Shown here piece after piece: positions 49,513 through 61,264 of a stretch of DNA of 64,000 bases. The notes under the pieces were generated by a model. The model had not been told where the DNA came from and did not search any database. It worked only from the letters and a program-made list of their open reading frames with translations. The stretch is from Druceiella hillmani (Eukaryota > Arthropoda > Insecta > Lepidoptera > Hepialidae), in NCBI GenBank assembly GCA_039881145.1, contig JAYKKI010000008.1:35503501-35567500 (forward strand), read 5' to 3'. Within the stretch, counting starts at the first letter, position 1, and each line of letters begins with the position of its first letter. Made by a program: the position numbers and the translations under genes.

Positions 49513-52500
49513 AGGATAAATTTAATGATAAATATAAGTAGAACATTTGTGCTGTAACTTATTTTCGAAGGGTAATTCTTCAACAATTTTGGGTACAGCC
49601 ACTTAGCATAAGAGTGCTTACGCTAATGAGCATAGCTGCTGCTCACTTTGGATTGCTCCTATGTTAGCCTCTCTACGTCTCACTTACACCACCGTTACTT
49701 TAGGCATGCCTCAACAGCCAGCGTACCTTGTAATATTCTTTCTGTTTAATAGACATTTATTATTTATGCGACCCTTGACCCCATAAAATTACACTTCAGA
49801 TGTATAAGATTCTTTTAGTCAGATTATTAAAGCATTCAATCTCAATACATGTGAATATGACTACGAGACTGCAGCCTGAGCATCGTAAATGCGACGATCG
49901 TGTCATCATATAAGTTTGTACCATTTGTATGTAATATCAAGGTTTTGCTTACACTGGTCGATTTTTGCGCCCGTGAGGCGTTCTTTCCCACCTACTTCGG
50001 CTTTATTATGGAATTAAGGATAGAAAACACTTCCGATTAATTGATTTCGTTTGGTTACTTAAATGAAAACATAGGTATAGAATTTTTCAACGTACATGAA
50101 ACAGTACGTGCAATGCGTGTCTTATTCAGTTATACTGTTTTCTCCCTAATATCCTAATTTAACAAATAAGTATTCAGAGACATTATTTGTAGAGCAAGTA
50201 CAAAAATATATGTTATTATATATGCAACTTTTCTAAGTATATTAAATGGTCTTTCGACCTATTTTCATACCTACTCTTACATATATTGCAAATTCTGGCG
50301 ATTTGAAAGAAGTAACATTATGCAAGAAGTATAATTTTTACGGACTATTTACTATTAGTAGTGCATAATTTTTTTTAATTTGATCTGTAAATATTTTACA
50401 ATATACTGTATTATGTTCATACAAAAAACATACGAGCTGCCCGTCATATTTCCAAAAATTAGGAAGTTCAAGTAAGAAAATTGTATTATTCAGATTTCTT
50501 TTCTATTTTTGTATCATAAAACCTATAATTATGCTCAATTTCAAGATTATAACCTAACGAAAACATAACCTGCGTATTTTTATAGGTTAGTCAGCCAGTT
50601 TATAAAATTATAAATTTTCGGAGATGATACAATTTTGCTTGTTGATAAAAACGACAATTTTTTACAGGATGATAGACATAAACATTGATAAACTATAAGT
50701 CCCTCTCCGAGAATAAATTATTAATATAGATAAGCAAACGATGTGTTCATACGTAAACCTAACTAGCACGTTACCTTACGCTTAAATAGTAAAATATAAT
50801 ATTTTCAAATATTTAATCATTAACAATTTTTATGACAAAATTATACTTTTAACTGATATCATAGTTTCAAAAAAATTATCTTACCGGATCTTTTTTATAT
50901 GTTTTAAAAACTAAAAATAAGGTAAACAAAATGATACCGTAATTCCTTTTTCATTATCAGTAAAACAAAATAAAACTGCAGATAAAATCCATCTGTCGAT
51001 GAAAGACCTAAGGGAACCACTATTTATCCAAAAGGGTTTTGAATGCTAGTAACAAAAAGTGTTCTGAATATTAAGGAACAATTTATTTTAAAAAAAATTG
51101 CACCTCGGGCCATATACTTTCGAAGACACTTTCATCATGTTCACTACTAAGGAGATTAAAGAAATAATCTGAATATAACAGCTAAGGCTTGTAAATTTTA
51201 AGCCGAAGCAGGTGAACTTAATGAAGATACAATGCTCGTTACAAACAGTGTATTTGGAGAGGCTTAGCCTCGCTACATATGAGCTTATTGGACTTATTTC
51301 TCTCGCTAACTCAATAATAACACCTAACAAAGGAGGTTTTAAGAAGCACGTGCAGCTACTTACCTACTATGGCGTTAGATATTTATAAGTCTGTTTAAAA
51401 TAGTCATATATAGTAAAATAGATACTGTATGTATAATAGCAATTTGTAGTTAATAAATTAAATTTTCTCATAAAGATCTGTTGTACTGCATTACTACAAT
51501 GAACAGTCTATCAAAACTATTAGAAAAACGTTGTCATTTATAAAACTTAGTACATGAATTTTGTGGTGAAAATTTTATTGTAACCAATGTTTAGATTTGG
51601 CCTCTAATTAAGTGAAAGAAAAAAAGTTTTTGATATTGACTATTAAGTTCGATTTATAAATTAATCACCCCTATGTGTAATTATGGTTCTAAGTAAGTTT
51701 TCAGTAACAATATATTATTATATAAAAAATTATCAATATGAATAATACATCTACAAAGAGTATATCCAATAAAGAAGTAATCACTTCAAAACTAGTCTAC
51801 TCACTCCTTCACTATCACCTTTAGATTATATAAATCTTAAGTAATATAGTTATATATATTTCGCCGTCATGATTCCTTTTTACTCATAGGTTTTAGCCAA
51901 GAAGCGATTAAATTAATTTTAAACGCCTACCTTCTTAAGTCTGAATATTATGTCACGTTTTATGTCCAAACCATTATAAATTAAACCCATATTATCAAAT
52001 CTAAATTATGGTAGAATATTTTTGTGTTTGAATATTACTTGATTTTTTTATTTATTACGTGCTCGTTACGCTAATATATTTAAGGAATGAAGCTAAAGGA
52101 ATAACAACGCCCCTTCTCCATACACCATGTTATTTAGCCTATGTTCACTTATGTAGAGGAATAAAATATTATAAAAATTTCATTATTCCCCTTTATCTGA
52201 GAGAAACACATCAGGAGGAAAGATAAAAAACAAGAATGAAAAGTGTCAAATGTATTTGAAGCCAGAAATTAAAAAAAAACGGAAAAATATTTCGAAGTGA
52301 TCACTACCTAAAACTCATTCAAATAACTTTTAAAATGAAACAACATCTAATTTTTAACCCAAATAAATATATGCCAGAACACACAAATTAAAATTCTACA
52401 GTTTCTTGTACCGCTTGAAATTGTTGACAAATGTTAACCAAAGTATTATCATTTCAAAAATCTCGTATATTCTAGTTACTAGATTTGAGATTTTTCTAAC

Positions 52501-53778
52501 TCATAACGGGTTTGAAAAATCTGAAGTTGAAGTCAATCCGAAGTGCAAAGTTTTTTTCAGCAAAACCCTATCTAATGATATTCCATTCTACAGACTGTGC
52601 TAAATAAAATGCACACCTCAGTTTTATAATTATGGAAAAGTGAGGTATTTTTTTTAGTACTATGTTATATTTTAACTGAAATCTTAATAAGTTCACTTCC
52701 AAAATAACATGCATATAGGTCTAACCTCATATAAAATGTAGAAATTGAAGGACGGACGGAGAGACGGATGGATGGATATTAATGGATATGACAAAATATT
52801 AATGGTTCATTGAAGTGATACATAAAAATGTAAGTTTTATCAAATATCAAGGAATAATTTATATTACGATGTTAGGCATTCGCTCATAAGTACTGTATGC
52901 CCTTTTCTTTCGTTTCTTTTCAAATATTTTGGAAAAAATATATTTGACAATTTCCATTGATGTTTTTCGTCACGGCTACTAATGGACGAGTATCGCCTAA
53001 TTTAATAAAATGCTGTGCGGGAAGGGGTAGGGTATTGTCATATATTTAGTTTGTTCTCTTAGGTATATAATGAGCACATAATGTTAAAAAAAAATAAATG
53101 GATTTAAATTACAATGATTAGGAAATAATACTCAAATTTTGAAGGAAAGGCCTTTAAAATTTATTGAATTCATTCTCTGTTAAAATATATGACTAAAAAG
53201 GAATGTGTGCAATATTGGTATTAAATATTATATAGCACAATTATAATGTTTGGAAAAAAATTGTTTTTATGTTTCATATATATATATATATATATACATA
53301 TATCCAAGCTAAAACGAAGTTTCGTTGGTAAAGCAACCCCTCGCAATATAATTTTTGCGCTCGAAAATAATATAATGAACGCAAAGTGCTTTAAAATCAA
53401 TTCGTAGAAAAAGCAAAGAAATATAATATTATTCACTAGCTCTTTCAGGAAAATTTATTTAATGAGAAGGCGAGAACGGCAGATATAGTAGTAAATACTA
53501 ATAAGGCAGACTTACTAAAAGGTATTTTTTGGAAGATTCTCGAACACAGCAAATATGAGGTACCATTTCATTCTATAAATGCAGTACCCTGAAGTTCCAG
53601 AAAGAGGGTAGTTTCCAAATTTAGTACAGTTTATCACATTCACATTTCAAAGAGTTTTTTAGGACGCAAAAATTAAGTTGTAAAGATCTAAAGTACATAT
53701 ATGAAATATGAATAGGTATGCGAAACGACATGAAAAATGTACAATAATTTTTTTAACAGTAAGCATATGAAGATTATG
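49511..53778. other. AT-rich spacer, no gene recognised
   Basis: A GC-richer patch at 49590-50000 contains no recognisable coding or tRNA-like sequence. At 52750-52775 a GACGGACGGAGAGACGGATG run resembles the tails of lepidopteran repeats. A (TA)n tract is at 53275-53302. An 80-codon minus-strand frame at 51088-51330 has no known domain. Confidence 0.4.
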
Positions 53779-53809
53779 TTAACCCTTAACTGTTATCGTA
53801 CATTTGACA

Positions 53810-53843
53810 AACGTAACTGGTATTATGGGGGCCGCGCGGCCCC
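53810..53843. repeat. piggyBac left internal repeat with 16-bp GC palindrome
   Basis: ACGTAACTGGTATTATGGGG leads into GGGGCCGCGCGGCCCC (53828-53843). The same block occurs inverted at the right end (palindrome 56235-56252). It occurs once more in direct orientation at about 56058-56084 (ACGTAACTGGTATCGTGGCG), just upstream of the transposase start. It probably binds transposase or forms a cruciform. Confidence 0.85.
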
Positions 53844-54163
53844 GGTATGATTTTTGCTTCTAGCAAACAAATTTTACCTATGTACTTGATTAAATGCTCT
53901 TAAATGACAAATAATAGGCATGATTTATGAAATCAATTACTTTTTATTTTTATAAATCTTCTTACTTAATTATTACAAGAGATCACACAATAGTAAAAAC
54001 TTTTTGGTAATATTTTTTTTTTCGTTAATAATATATATGAAACTTATTGTTTAGAAAGTTATAACCAAAAATAATATTATTTTACTTAATCTGGAATATG
54101 TAAACTTAAATAAAAAATAACGCTTTATAGTCTCTTATTAACATTTCACAAACATCTATTTGA

Positions 54164-54272
54164 ATCTTCACTTAAGACTTATGAATGTAACAAAACTTTG
54201 TTCAGTCTTGACAATTATCTTCACTTAAGACTTATGAATGTAACAAAACTTTGTTCAGTCTTGACAATTATC
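54164..54272. repeat. 53-bp tandem duplication at the transposase 3' end
   Basis: The segment beginning ATCTTCACTTAAGACTTATG is repeated exactly with period 53 (54164 and 54217). The inner copy overlaps the last codons of the transposase reading frame, and the outer copy is noncoding. Confidence 0.95.
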
Positions 54273-55998
54273 ACATAGTGTTTTTGTGCTACTATATACT
54301 TTGCAAATTAATTTTGAACAATTATTGCAAATTTTCCATCTTTTTTTCTATCACATAAGCGATAGCGTAAGTGATAGCGTCATCTTTTTAAGAAGTTTTG
54401 GCTTGAAGTAGCAACATTAGACGTCGAGGGTAATGACGCCACGTTAGCTGCTAAGAAATTATATAATGTATAAAAATACTCAGCTTTTCTGTTTGTGATG
54501 TGTTCTTTGATGAGTTCTACACCAACAGATTTTATGTAGTTCTTTCGCTTTATTCTTTTTTCAGTGTTTGAACCTTTCCACAAGACATAGCGGTTCACAC
54601 AAGCAATATTTAGAATACCAGCAAATACTGTACTTAGCCAACGTCGTGTTCTGCGAGCTACTGAGTAATTGGCGCATTTTTGATCTAAGGCATCCACTCC
54701 ACCTTTTGTGGAGTTGTAAAACTCAATAATCTCCGGTTCCTTTTTACGTTCAATAACACTTTTGTCATGATGCATTGAAGAAATCATTGCAACACTTTGA
54801 TTTTTTTTTGGCACAAAAGAAGATAGTGTTATTTTAGCTGTAAACCCAATAACACAAGATCCTGGCTCTCTATGCTTATGTGGTTTGAATGCAGTGGGGA
54901 TTTCACGTTTGTTTTTTCGTAAAGTCCCAACGTACGTCAATTTTTTTTTCGAGTAATACATCAACCAACTCCACCGAAGAAAACCAGTTATCTGCTGTTA
55001 TGTTCCTGTTTGATCCAAAAATCGGGGAAGCCAACTGTAGTACGGATTGTGTAGGAATATATGGTTGCCCTCTTATACGTTCCTGTTTACCTATATATAT
55101 GAAAGCGTTATATAAATAGTGAGTCTTAGCATCACACATACATAATATTTTGATGCCGTATTTAGCAGGCTTCATGTACACTCTGAAAAGGCATCGGCCT
55201 CGGAATGGACATAACATTTCGTCAATAGTGATATATTCTGAACAACAGTAATTTTTTTGCAGTTCTCTATAAACTTATCAAATATTTCAAAAATTTGTGC
55301 TGCGCGATTCACAGTCTTTTGCTCCTCTCTCGATTCAATATCATCAAACCAAAGATTTGACAAAATAAACAAAGATATTTTCAAAGACATGGTAGCTCTA
55401 AAAATATCACGACCCATCTGTAGCCCACAAAGATTCTACGTCTTCATATCCTGATTTGAATACTCCTGTCAACAGCAAAATACCTATAAAAGCTTTCATC
55501 TCTGTAACAGATACGTGGTTCGTCCAATATGCAACGGCAGTAGTCTTTTCCGATTTCTCGGTAATCTTCTCGTTAGTGTAGTTGGTTATAATTTATATAA
55601 TGTTATTATCAACTAGCAATTCACACGATTTCTTGGTAGTAATATTACTTTTAGATGCAGCAGGACCAATCAAACTAGGTCTTTGCCTTATTATATTTAT
55701 GCTGACGAGTACGTGAAGGTGCTGGTGGATATTTAGACCACTTGTAATTATTTTTTCCGTAGTAGCTGGATTGACGAGATCCTCCAACATTTTCATCTTC
55801 ACTCTCTGAGGAAGACGCTTGAGTATCAGAATCAACGTCGCCATCATCGTCAGAATCAAAGGTTACTAGATCTTCACAATAATTTAAAATTTCACTATCA
55901 CTACATTCGTCTTCTGGTCTGCCTCCAATCACTGATTCGGAATCAGAATCTTCGTTTGCGATCTCTTCTATTGTTTTATCACTTAAAGACCGCGACAT
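54255..55998 (-). pseudogene. piggyBac transposase, broken into several frames
   Basis: Starting at ATG 55998 the protein opens with an acidic region (MSRSLSDKTIEEIANEDSDS, about 100 residues). The core follows: ESLWATDG then MGRDIFRATMSLKISLF, EYITIDEMLCPFRGRC (first Asp, about 55240-55195), NITADNWFSSVELVDVLLEK (second Asp, about 55005-54950), NSTKGGVDALDQKCANYSV (third Asp, about 54715-54660) and RRTRRWL. All three catalytic Asp residues remain. The Cys-rich C-terminus survives beyond a TGA at 54380-54382 and a shift in an A-run: RWKICNNCSKLIC, then LCDNCQD, with a stop at 54255-54257. Other lesions are a frameshift near 55680, a stop at 55593-55595, and frame changes near 55417, 55200 and 54960. 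It is inactive but recent. Confidence 0.92.
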
Positions 55999-56273
55999 CT
56001 TGATTAAATAACTGTAAAAAAGAAGAAAGAAATAAAAATTATAATGTCAAAAAACTAACGTAACTGGTATCGTGGCGGCCGCGCAAACCCCAACACGTGC
56101 ATACCTGCGTCCTGGTAAGAGATGCAGCGCTCAAAGTCCGGCACCCGCCGCGAATAGCAACGTAATGAGAATACTTAAAATGGTGGCTGCCCACGATGTT
56201 TAGCTTGTTAGGAAATATAGAAAATGTTATGCGTGGGGGCCGCGCGGCCCCCATGATACCAGTTAAGGGTTAA

Positions 56274-56806
56274 ATATCCAATTAACATTAGAATTAACAA
56301 CAAATAAGAATATACACTTTGACAAGTACACTATACGGACGTGTTACTTTTGCTGCACGAAAAAAACAAATTTTTGCAACTAAAAATAACAGTACAACAG
56401 TACAATTTGCATTAATAAGAGTCATACAAAATTATAAACATTTCACTTATAAGAAAAACTCTTAATACAACATACAAAATCCTTAATTTTAACATAATAG
56501 TGTAGTGACTTTAATTAGAAAGAAACTGCGGGTATTGAACAAATAGTGAATGCAACGTTGGTGTTGTGAGTGAAGTGAATCCTTTGTTCTTCGCATTTTA
56601 ACAAGGGTCAATTTATTTACTTGATTGTCGCCATTGAAGGAACGCATCGTTTTGTTTCGTCGTATAAGTAAATACGAGTTGTAGTACGAAAAATTTGAAC
56701 TTGTTACACTACTCAAGTAGCGCGGGTTCGATCCTTGGCAAAGCCTTGTAATTTTTAAAAAATTTTTTTTATCTCGAATAAAATTAAAATATAATGATTT
56801 TTTATA
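56274..56806. other. Spacer or 5' leader of the retrotransposon; tRNA box-B-like string
   Basis: No ORF of note. At 56720-56750 GCGCGGGTTCGATCCTTGGC contains a good RNA polymerase III box B (GGTTCGATCC). A box A could not be placed upstream at the right distance. It may be a tRNA-derived SINE tail or chance sequence. The retrotransposon's exact 5' end is not determined. Confidence 0.4.
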
Positions 56807-57595
56807 ATGGTTTCAAAAAAACCGACTCGTGCCACAAAGGTAGACGAAGCAGCGCCGCGCATCGCAACACCCGCATCAACCACTGTCACGATGTCTACAG
56901 GTGGCATATCAACCATTATGTCTGAACTGGCGGCTATGCGTACCGAAATGTCGGCTATGCGGACCGATTTTCAAGTTTCCTTAAACTTCCTAGCTGCAAA
57001 ATTTGACGACTTCGAAAAACGTTTAAATAAATAAGAAATAAAATTAAATAAAGTTGAGGCGATCGAAGCAGAGGTAAATAGGCTTCGTGGAACTGTTGCA
57101 GCCTTGCAGATGCAAAATCGTGAACTGGAGCAGCATGAGCGCCGTTATAATATTGAAATCTTCGGTATCCCCGAACGACCGGATGAAGACTGCGGTGAGC
57201 TGGCATTGGGTATCGCGCGCATAGCGGCTGTTGCGCTGTCGCCGCACGACATCGAGTCGGCGCGTCGAGTGGGAGCACCGCGCGAGGATCGTCCGCGCCC
57301 TCTACTGCTGCGACTGCCGTCACAATCCATGCGCGATAGCTTGCTTGAAGCCTTTCGCAAGCGCCGGGGAGTGAACACCATCGAGCTCGGATTCCCTGCA
57401 CCGTCGCGTCGATTGTTCCTTGTAGAACAACTATTTCCTTTCTATAAGGACCTCCTGCGTCGAGCCAAAGAGAAAGCCCGACAAAACTCGTACGCCTTTG
57501 TGTGGACACCCAACGCACCAGTGCGTGTGCGAAAAAAACATGGACAGCTGTATATTAAAATAAAAACGATCGCCGACCTAGATCTTATTGTTTAA
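56807..57595 (+). pseudogene. Retrotransposon ORF1 with coiled coil and baculovirus-FP-like domain, one stop
   Basis: ATG 56807 opens MVSKKPTRATKVDEAAPRIA. A repeated MRTEMSAMRTDFQ segment leads into a coiled coil (VEAIEAEVNRLRGTVAALQM, EQHERR). The C-terminal half begins YNIEIFGIPERPDED, then ESARRVGAPREDRPRPLLLR, and ends QNSYAFVWTPNAPVRVRKKH with GQLYIKI. This resembles the C-terminal domain of baculovirus FP proteins, known in ORF1 proteins of some insect LINEs; it probably binds RNA. One TAA (57032-57034) interrupts an otherwise continuous 262-residue frame. No CCHC zinc knuckles are seen. Confidence 0.85.
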
Positions 57596-57599
57596 TATT

Positions 57600-58060
57600 T
57601 AATGTTCTCAATAATTTCCATTCGTGCCATTTTTTTGACCTTTATATCTATTTATTCTGTTATAGCTTTATGTATCTTTTATTGTGCTAATATATGTATG
57701 TATATACGTATATATTTATTTCTACCATTATGTTTAGTTGGATTTTACATACATATGTTGTTAGGGAGGTATTCATCATATATATGTATATGTGTATGTG
57801 TATATATGTATGTATGTTTGTATGTGTATGTATTTATGTATGTATTTACATGTATATGTGTGCTTATATATGTATATATTTGTATCCTGTATATATGTAA
57901 ATGTACATCATATATTTCTTTCTTTTCTCTAAAATGTTGCTCTTTAAATTGGAATAGTTCGGAAAACGAGTCCCTATCAATTATAACGGATTTGCCACTC
58001 ATTTTATAATAAATGAAATATCTCCTCTGGTGGTATTAATAAGGCCTACACATATGTTGG
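57600..58060 (+). repeat. TATG/TGTA-rich inter-ORF spacer
   Basis: Between ORF1 and ORF2, 57690-57900 is made of ATATATGTATGTG-type units. The rest is AT-rich. Open frames over it are repeat artefacts. A similar array is present in the 3' untranslated region. Confidence 0.85.
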
Positions 58061-58064
58061 ACCA

Positions 58065-60861
58065 ATGGGTACAGTAGTCTCTTTTAGAAAAAGTTGTCTT
58101 ACCCTGGGTCATTTAAATGTTCGGTCTTTATGGACGGGTCATGATGAGTTATACGCAGCGATAATAGAGCATGATCATACTGGCTATAAATACATACTGC
58201 CTATAAATGAAACGTGGATTACACGCGGTTTGAACACGTGCACTCTCACCGTATCTGGCTACTCGTTTGCGCATCGCAATCGCACAGTGGGCCGCGGAGG
58301 AGGTGTAGCTTTTTATGTACCCCAATTGATACGGTACCGCGAGATCCCATCACAGAGCTTGAACCATCCCGAACACAGAGCTTGAGCAACTTTGGATTCG
58401 CTTGGAGATGAGTCGCGTCAGCGTGATTGTGGGTACTGCATACCGACCGCCAACTATGTCTCTATATTTAGCGCTCGATTGCCTGAGCGAGGCGATGACC
58501 AGCCTTAACTGCACCGCTGAATACTTTTTCTTCACCGGTGACCTTAATACAGATTTACTGAAACAGGCCGATTCAAGCACCTCCAAGACCATTAACTGGC
58601 TGAAGATGTTTGGTTTCAAACAACTCGTGTCTGAGGCGACCAGGATAACTAAACACTCGGAAACTTTAATTGAATTATTTTTTTGCAGTCCGTGTGATAT
58701 TCATTTTAATATACTGATTCATCACAATCAAGATTTAAGTGACCACGCTCTCTCGGTCGGTAGACTCAATATCATAAATCCTCCAATACCTGATCGCAAA
58801 TTCCGTTCCCATTGTCTTAATAAAATAGATATGGAGTTGTTTGTTTGAAAGGTATCGAAATTTTGGTAGAACAATGTGGCAGTGGGCAACGATGTCGACA
58901 AAATTGTTAATAATTTTAATACTAGCGTTTTGTCAATTTTCGACGCCTATGTACCAATGAGGGAGCGAACAACACGCATCCATTCATCCAAACCGTGGAT
59001 AACGGACACGATCCCTCTCATGATGCATCTGCGTGATCGAGCCCGATCTAAAGCTATTGATCTAAAGCTTTTAAATCAAAGAAAGATACACATTTAGATT
59101 ATTATAAATCACTGAGAAATCTAGTTATCACAGCTTTGAAACGGGAGAGAAAAGCATATTTTACTTTTATGTAAATGTACATCGTGGAGATAGCAAACAT
59201 CTATGGAAAGGCTTGCAAACAATATATCCCATCGGTGAAAGTAGAGAAAATAGCCTGCCACGCCATCTCTGCGATCCAGGTCAGATTATCGATCACTTTG
59301 CGACGTTACCTTACGCCGAAAATGCGGACGCTGGTCTTATTTCTTTTTATGATACCCATTGTTTCGCTGACACAAAAATGCGTTTTCAGAAGGTGAGTGA
59401 AGATATTGTGGCGAAAATTGTGTATTATTTAAAGTCCGAAGCTATCGGTGTGGATGGTATCTCAGCACGGATGCTGAAACTAATACTACCGTACACCCTT
59501 ACCGTGATTACTAAAATTGTGAATCTGTCGCTCACTTCTTCTACCTATCCGAAGATAAGGAAAAAAGTAGTTGTTATCCCAAAAGGCAAGGAAAGTAGCG
59601 TTCAATCATTAAGCGATCTTCGCCCCATAAGCATTCTACCGGAAATGTCTAAAATCATAGAAAAAATTGTCTGCAATCAGCCTAAAAGATTTTTAGAATC
59701 CATCAAAGCGCTCCGCCTTACTCAATCAGGTTTCCGTGGTCAACACAGTACATCCACAGCACTTCTATCCATTACTAATGATATCCTATTCTCAGCTGAC
59801 AAAGGAAAGGCTACTGCTGTCGTTCTTTTGGATTATTCACGTGCTTTTGATTGCCTAAGTTTGCCAATTTTAATGGTTAAATTACAATATTACGGCTTAT
59901 CGGAATGCGCGTATGAATGGTTTAAAAACTATTTTAATCAACGGTGTCAGTATGTCAAAGTATTCGATGGTAGTAAATCTCTTACCTCGAAATTTCATGC
60001 CATTTCTAGAGGTGTACCGCAAGGGTCAATCCTAGGGCCGCTACTTTTCACTCTACACGTCAGATGTTTCGAACAATTTAAAGCACGTAAAAACTCATTT
60101 TTATGCTGATGATACACAGCTGTACAAATATTTTCGTGTGGGAGATGAAGACAGAGTGTGCGAAAAAGTTAATGAAGATCTCATGAAAATCTGGAATTGG
60201 TAGTGTAAATATGCCTTATTGTTAAACCCTTCCAAATCCTGTTTTCTAATTACGGGAAATAGGGCTCAGGTAGCAAGATCAGGAAGACTGAAGCTCGCCA
60301 TAAACGGGGAGTCCATTCCTGTGGTGGAACACGCCAAAAATCTAGGCATTATAATGAACTCACAGCTGAGATTTTATGAACACATAACCACAAACATTAA
60401 ATGTTGCTTTATGCGTCTCAAAACACTATACAGATACCGTCCTTATCTCTCTGTTTCCGTTAGGAAATTCTTATTGAAATCCTCATTCGGCATCCCGCGG
60501 CGATCCAGTGTATCGCCGTATTTAAATGAGCATGGAATGCTCCGAATGCACAATCGTCGCAGTTATCACATTCTGTTTTTTGCGTAGACTTTTCACAGCA
60601 AAAGAGATATCTCTACGATATATTAAACGGGTCCGGCAGTGCTCATAGCCACGTGACGCGCGCCAGAGACTGACTTCTCTTAGTCCCGGAACATCGCACA
60701 ACCGGTTATCGGGGTAGTTTCAAATTTCTAAATTTTGGTTTGGCCGCAACTAAAATTTGGAATAACCTCCCTCCGCCCCTAAAAACTGCTGGATCCATGA
60801 CGACCTTTAAAAGGTCAATCCGTAAGTGGCTTTTGACCCAGCAAATGCAAACGGAATAAAC
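58065..60861 (+). pseudogene. Retrotransposon ORF2: APE endonuclease and reverse transcriptase, multiple lesions
   Basis: The endonuclease starts at ATG 58065: LGHLNVRSLWTGHDEL (catalytic Asn), INETWIT (catalytic Glu), HRNRTVGRGGGVAFYV. After a frameshift near 58380 come TAYRPP, FTGDLNTDLL and LSDHALSVG (catalytic Asp and SDH), ending near 58780. Stops lie at 58846-58848 and shortly after. The RT spans about 59370-60250: KVVVIPKGKES, LRPISILPEMSKIIEKIV, QSGFRGQHSTSTALL, VVLLDYSRAFDCLS (motif A Asp), RGVPQGSILGPLLFTL. Then, after a frameshift near 60055, THFYADDTQLYK (YADD at 60102-60113). A TAG follows at about 60201. The C-terminus TKIWNNLPPPLKTAGS and MTTFKRSIRKWLL closes at TAA 60857-60859. 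Catalytic residues of both domains are intact although the frame is not. Confidence 0.92.
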
Positions 60862-61264
60862 AGAAAATATCGGCTCTTCGAAATCATTTCATCTAAATTA
60901 TATTTATTATTAGTATCTTCTTTTTTTTGTGCTATATTTTTTCTATGGGTAATAATGTGTATGTAGTTATATGTTTGTATTAAAAATAATTATTAATATT
61001 ATTATATATTGTGTATGTGTGCGTGTATGCGTGTAAACTGTATATGTGTATGTGTGTGTATATGTATGTGTGTATATGTATATATGAGTATATGTTTGTA
61101 TATGTATGTATATTAACAGGTGCTAGCTGTAAACCGGCCGTGTCGGTTTTGCTTATAGCATAACTGCACAAGCTGAGCTAGTAACCTTTTTGTGGATAAT
61201 GTACATGTCTATTATTTTACCTGTTGTATTTTATACCCAAAAATAAACTGTATTATTATTATTA
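60862..61264 (+). other. Retrotransposon 3' untranslated region with TG/TATG array, polyadenylation signal and ATT tail
   Basis: A TGTATG-type array fills about 61005-61110. GGTGCTAGCTGTAAACCGGC then a GC-richer stretch follow. AATAAA at 61242-61247 precedes an ATT-repeat tail ending near 61264. The tail probably serves as the template for target-primed reverse transcription in this element type. Confidence 0.75.

Larger units (their letters stand above)
53783..56269 (-). mobile_element. piggyBac element, full length, with TTAA target duplication
   Basis: Both ends begin CCCTTAACTG pointing inward, with TTAA immediately outside (53779-53782 and 56270-56273). On the transposase-start side (right end) CCCTTAACTGGTATCATGGG runs directly into a GC palindrome, GGGGCCGCGCGGCCCC. 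On the other end the same TAACTGGTAT..TGGGGGCC block is displaced inward by about 27 bp. piggyBac is known for such asymmetric spacing between its terminal and internal repeats. The 2487-bp length fits a complete element, and the transposase reads right to left. Confidence 0.95.
56807..61264 (+). mobile_element. Two-ORF non-LTR retrotransposon, jockey/CR1 group
   Basis: The order is ORF1 (56807-57595), a 470-bp spacer rich in TATG repeats, ORF2 with endonuclease and reverse transcriptase (58065-60861), and a 3' untranslated region with another TATG/TGTG array. It ends AATAAACTG followed by ATT repeats (61242-61264). Ending in a short tandem repeat rather than poly(A) is typical of CR1/L2-like elements. 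It appears near full length, is oriented plus, and its coding part is GC-richer than the surroundings. Many stops and frameshifts in ORF2 make it inactive. Confidence 0.9.

Noticed and set aside
57145..57518. Arg-rich open frames antisense to the LINE ORF1
   Set aside because: They are shadows of the GC-rich sense frame. The sense frame has a coherent coiled-coil/FP-like domain structure.
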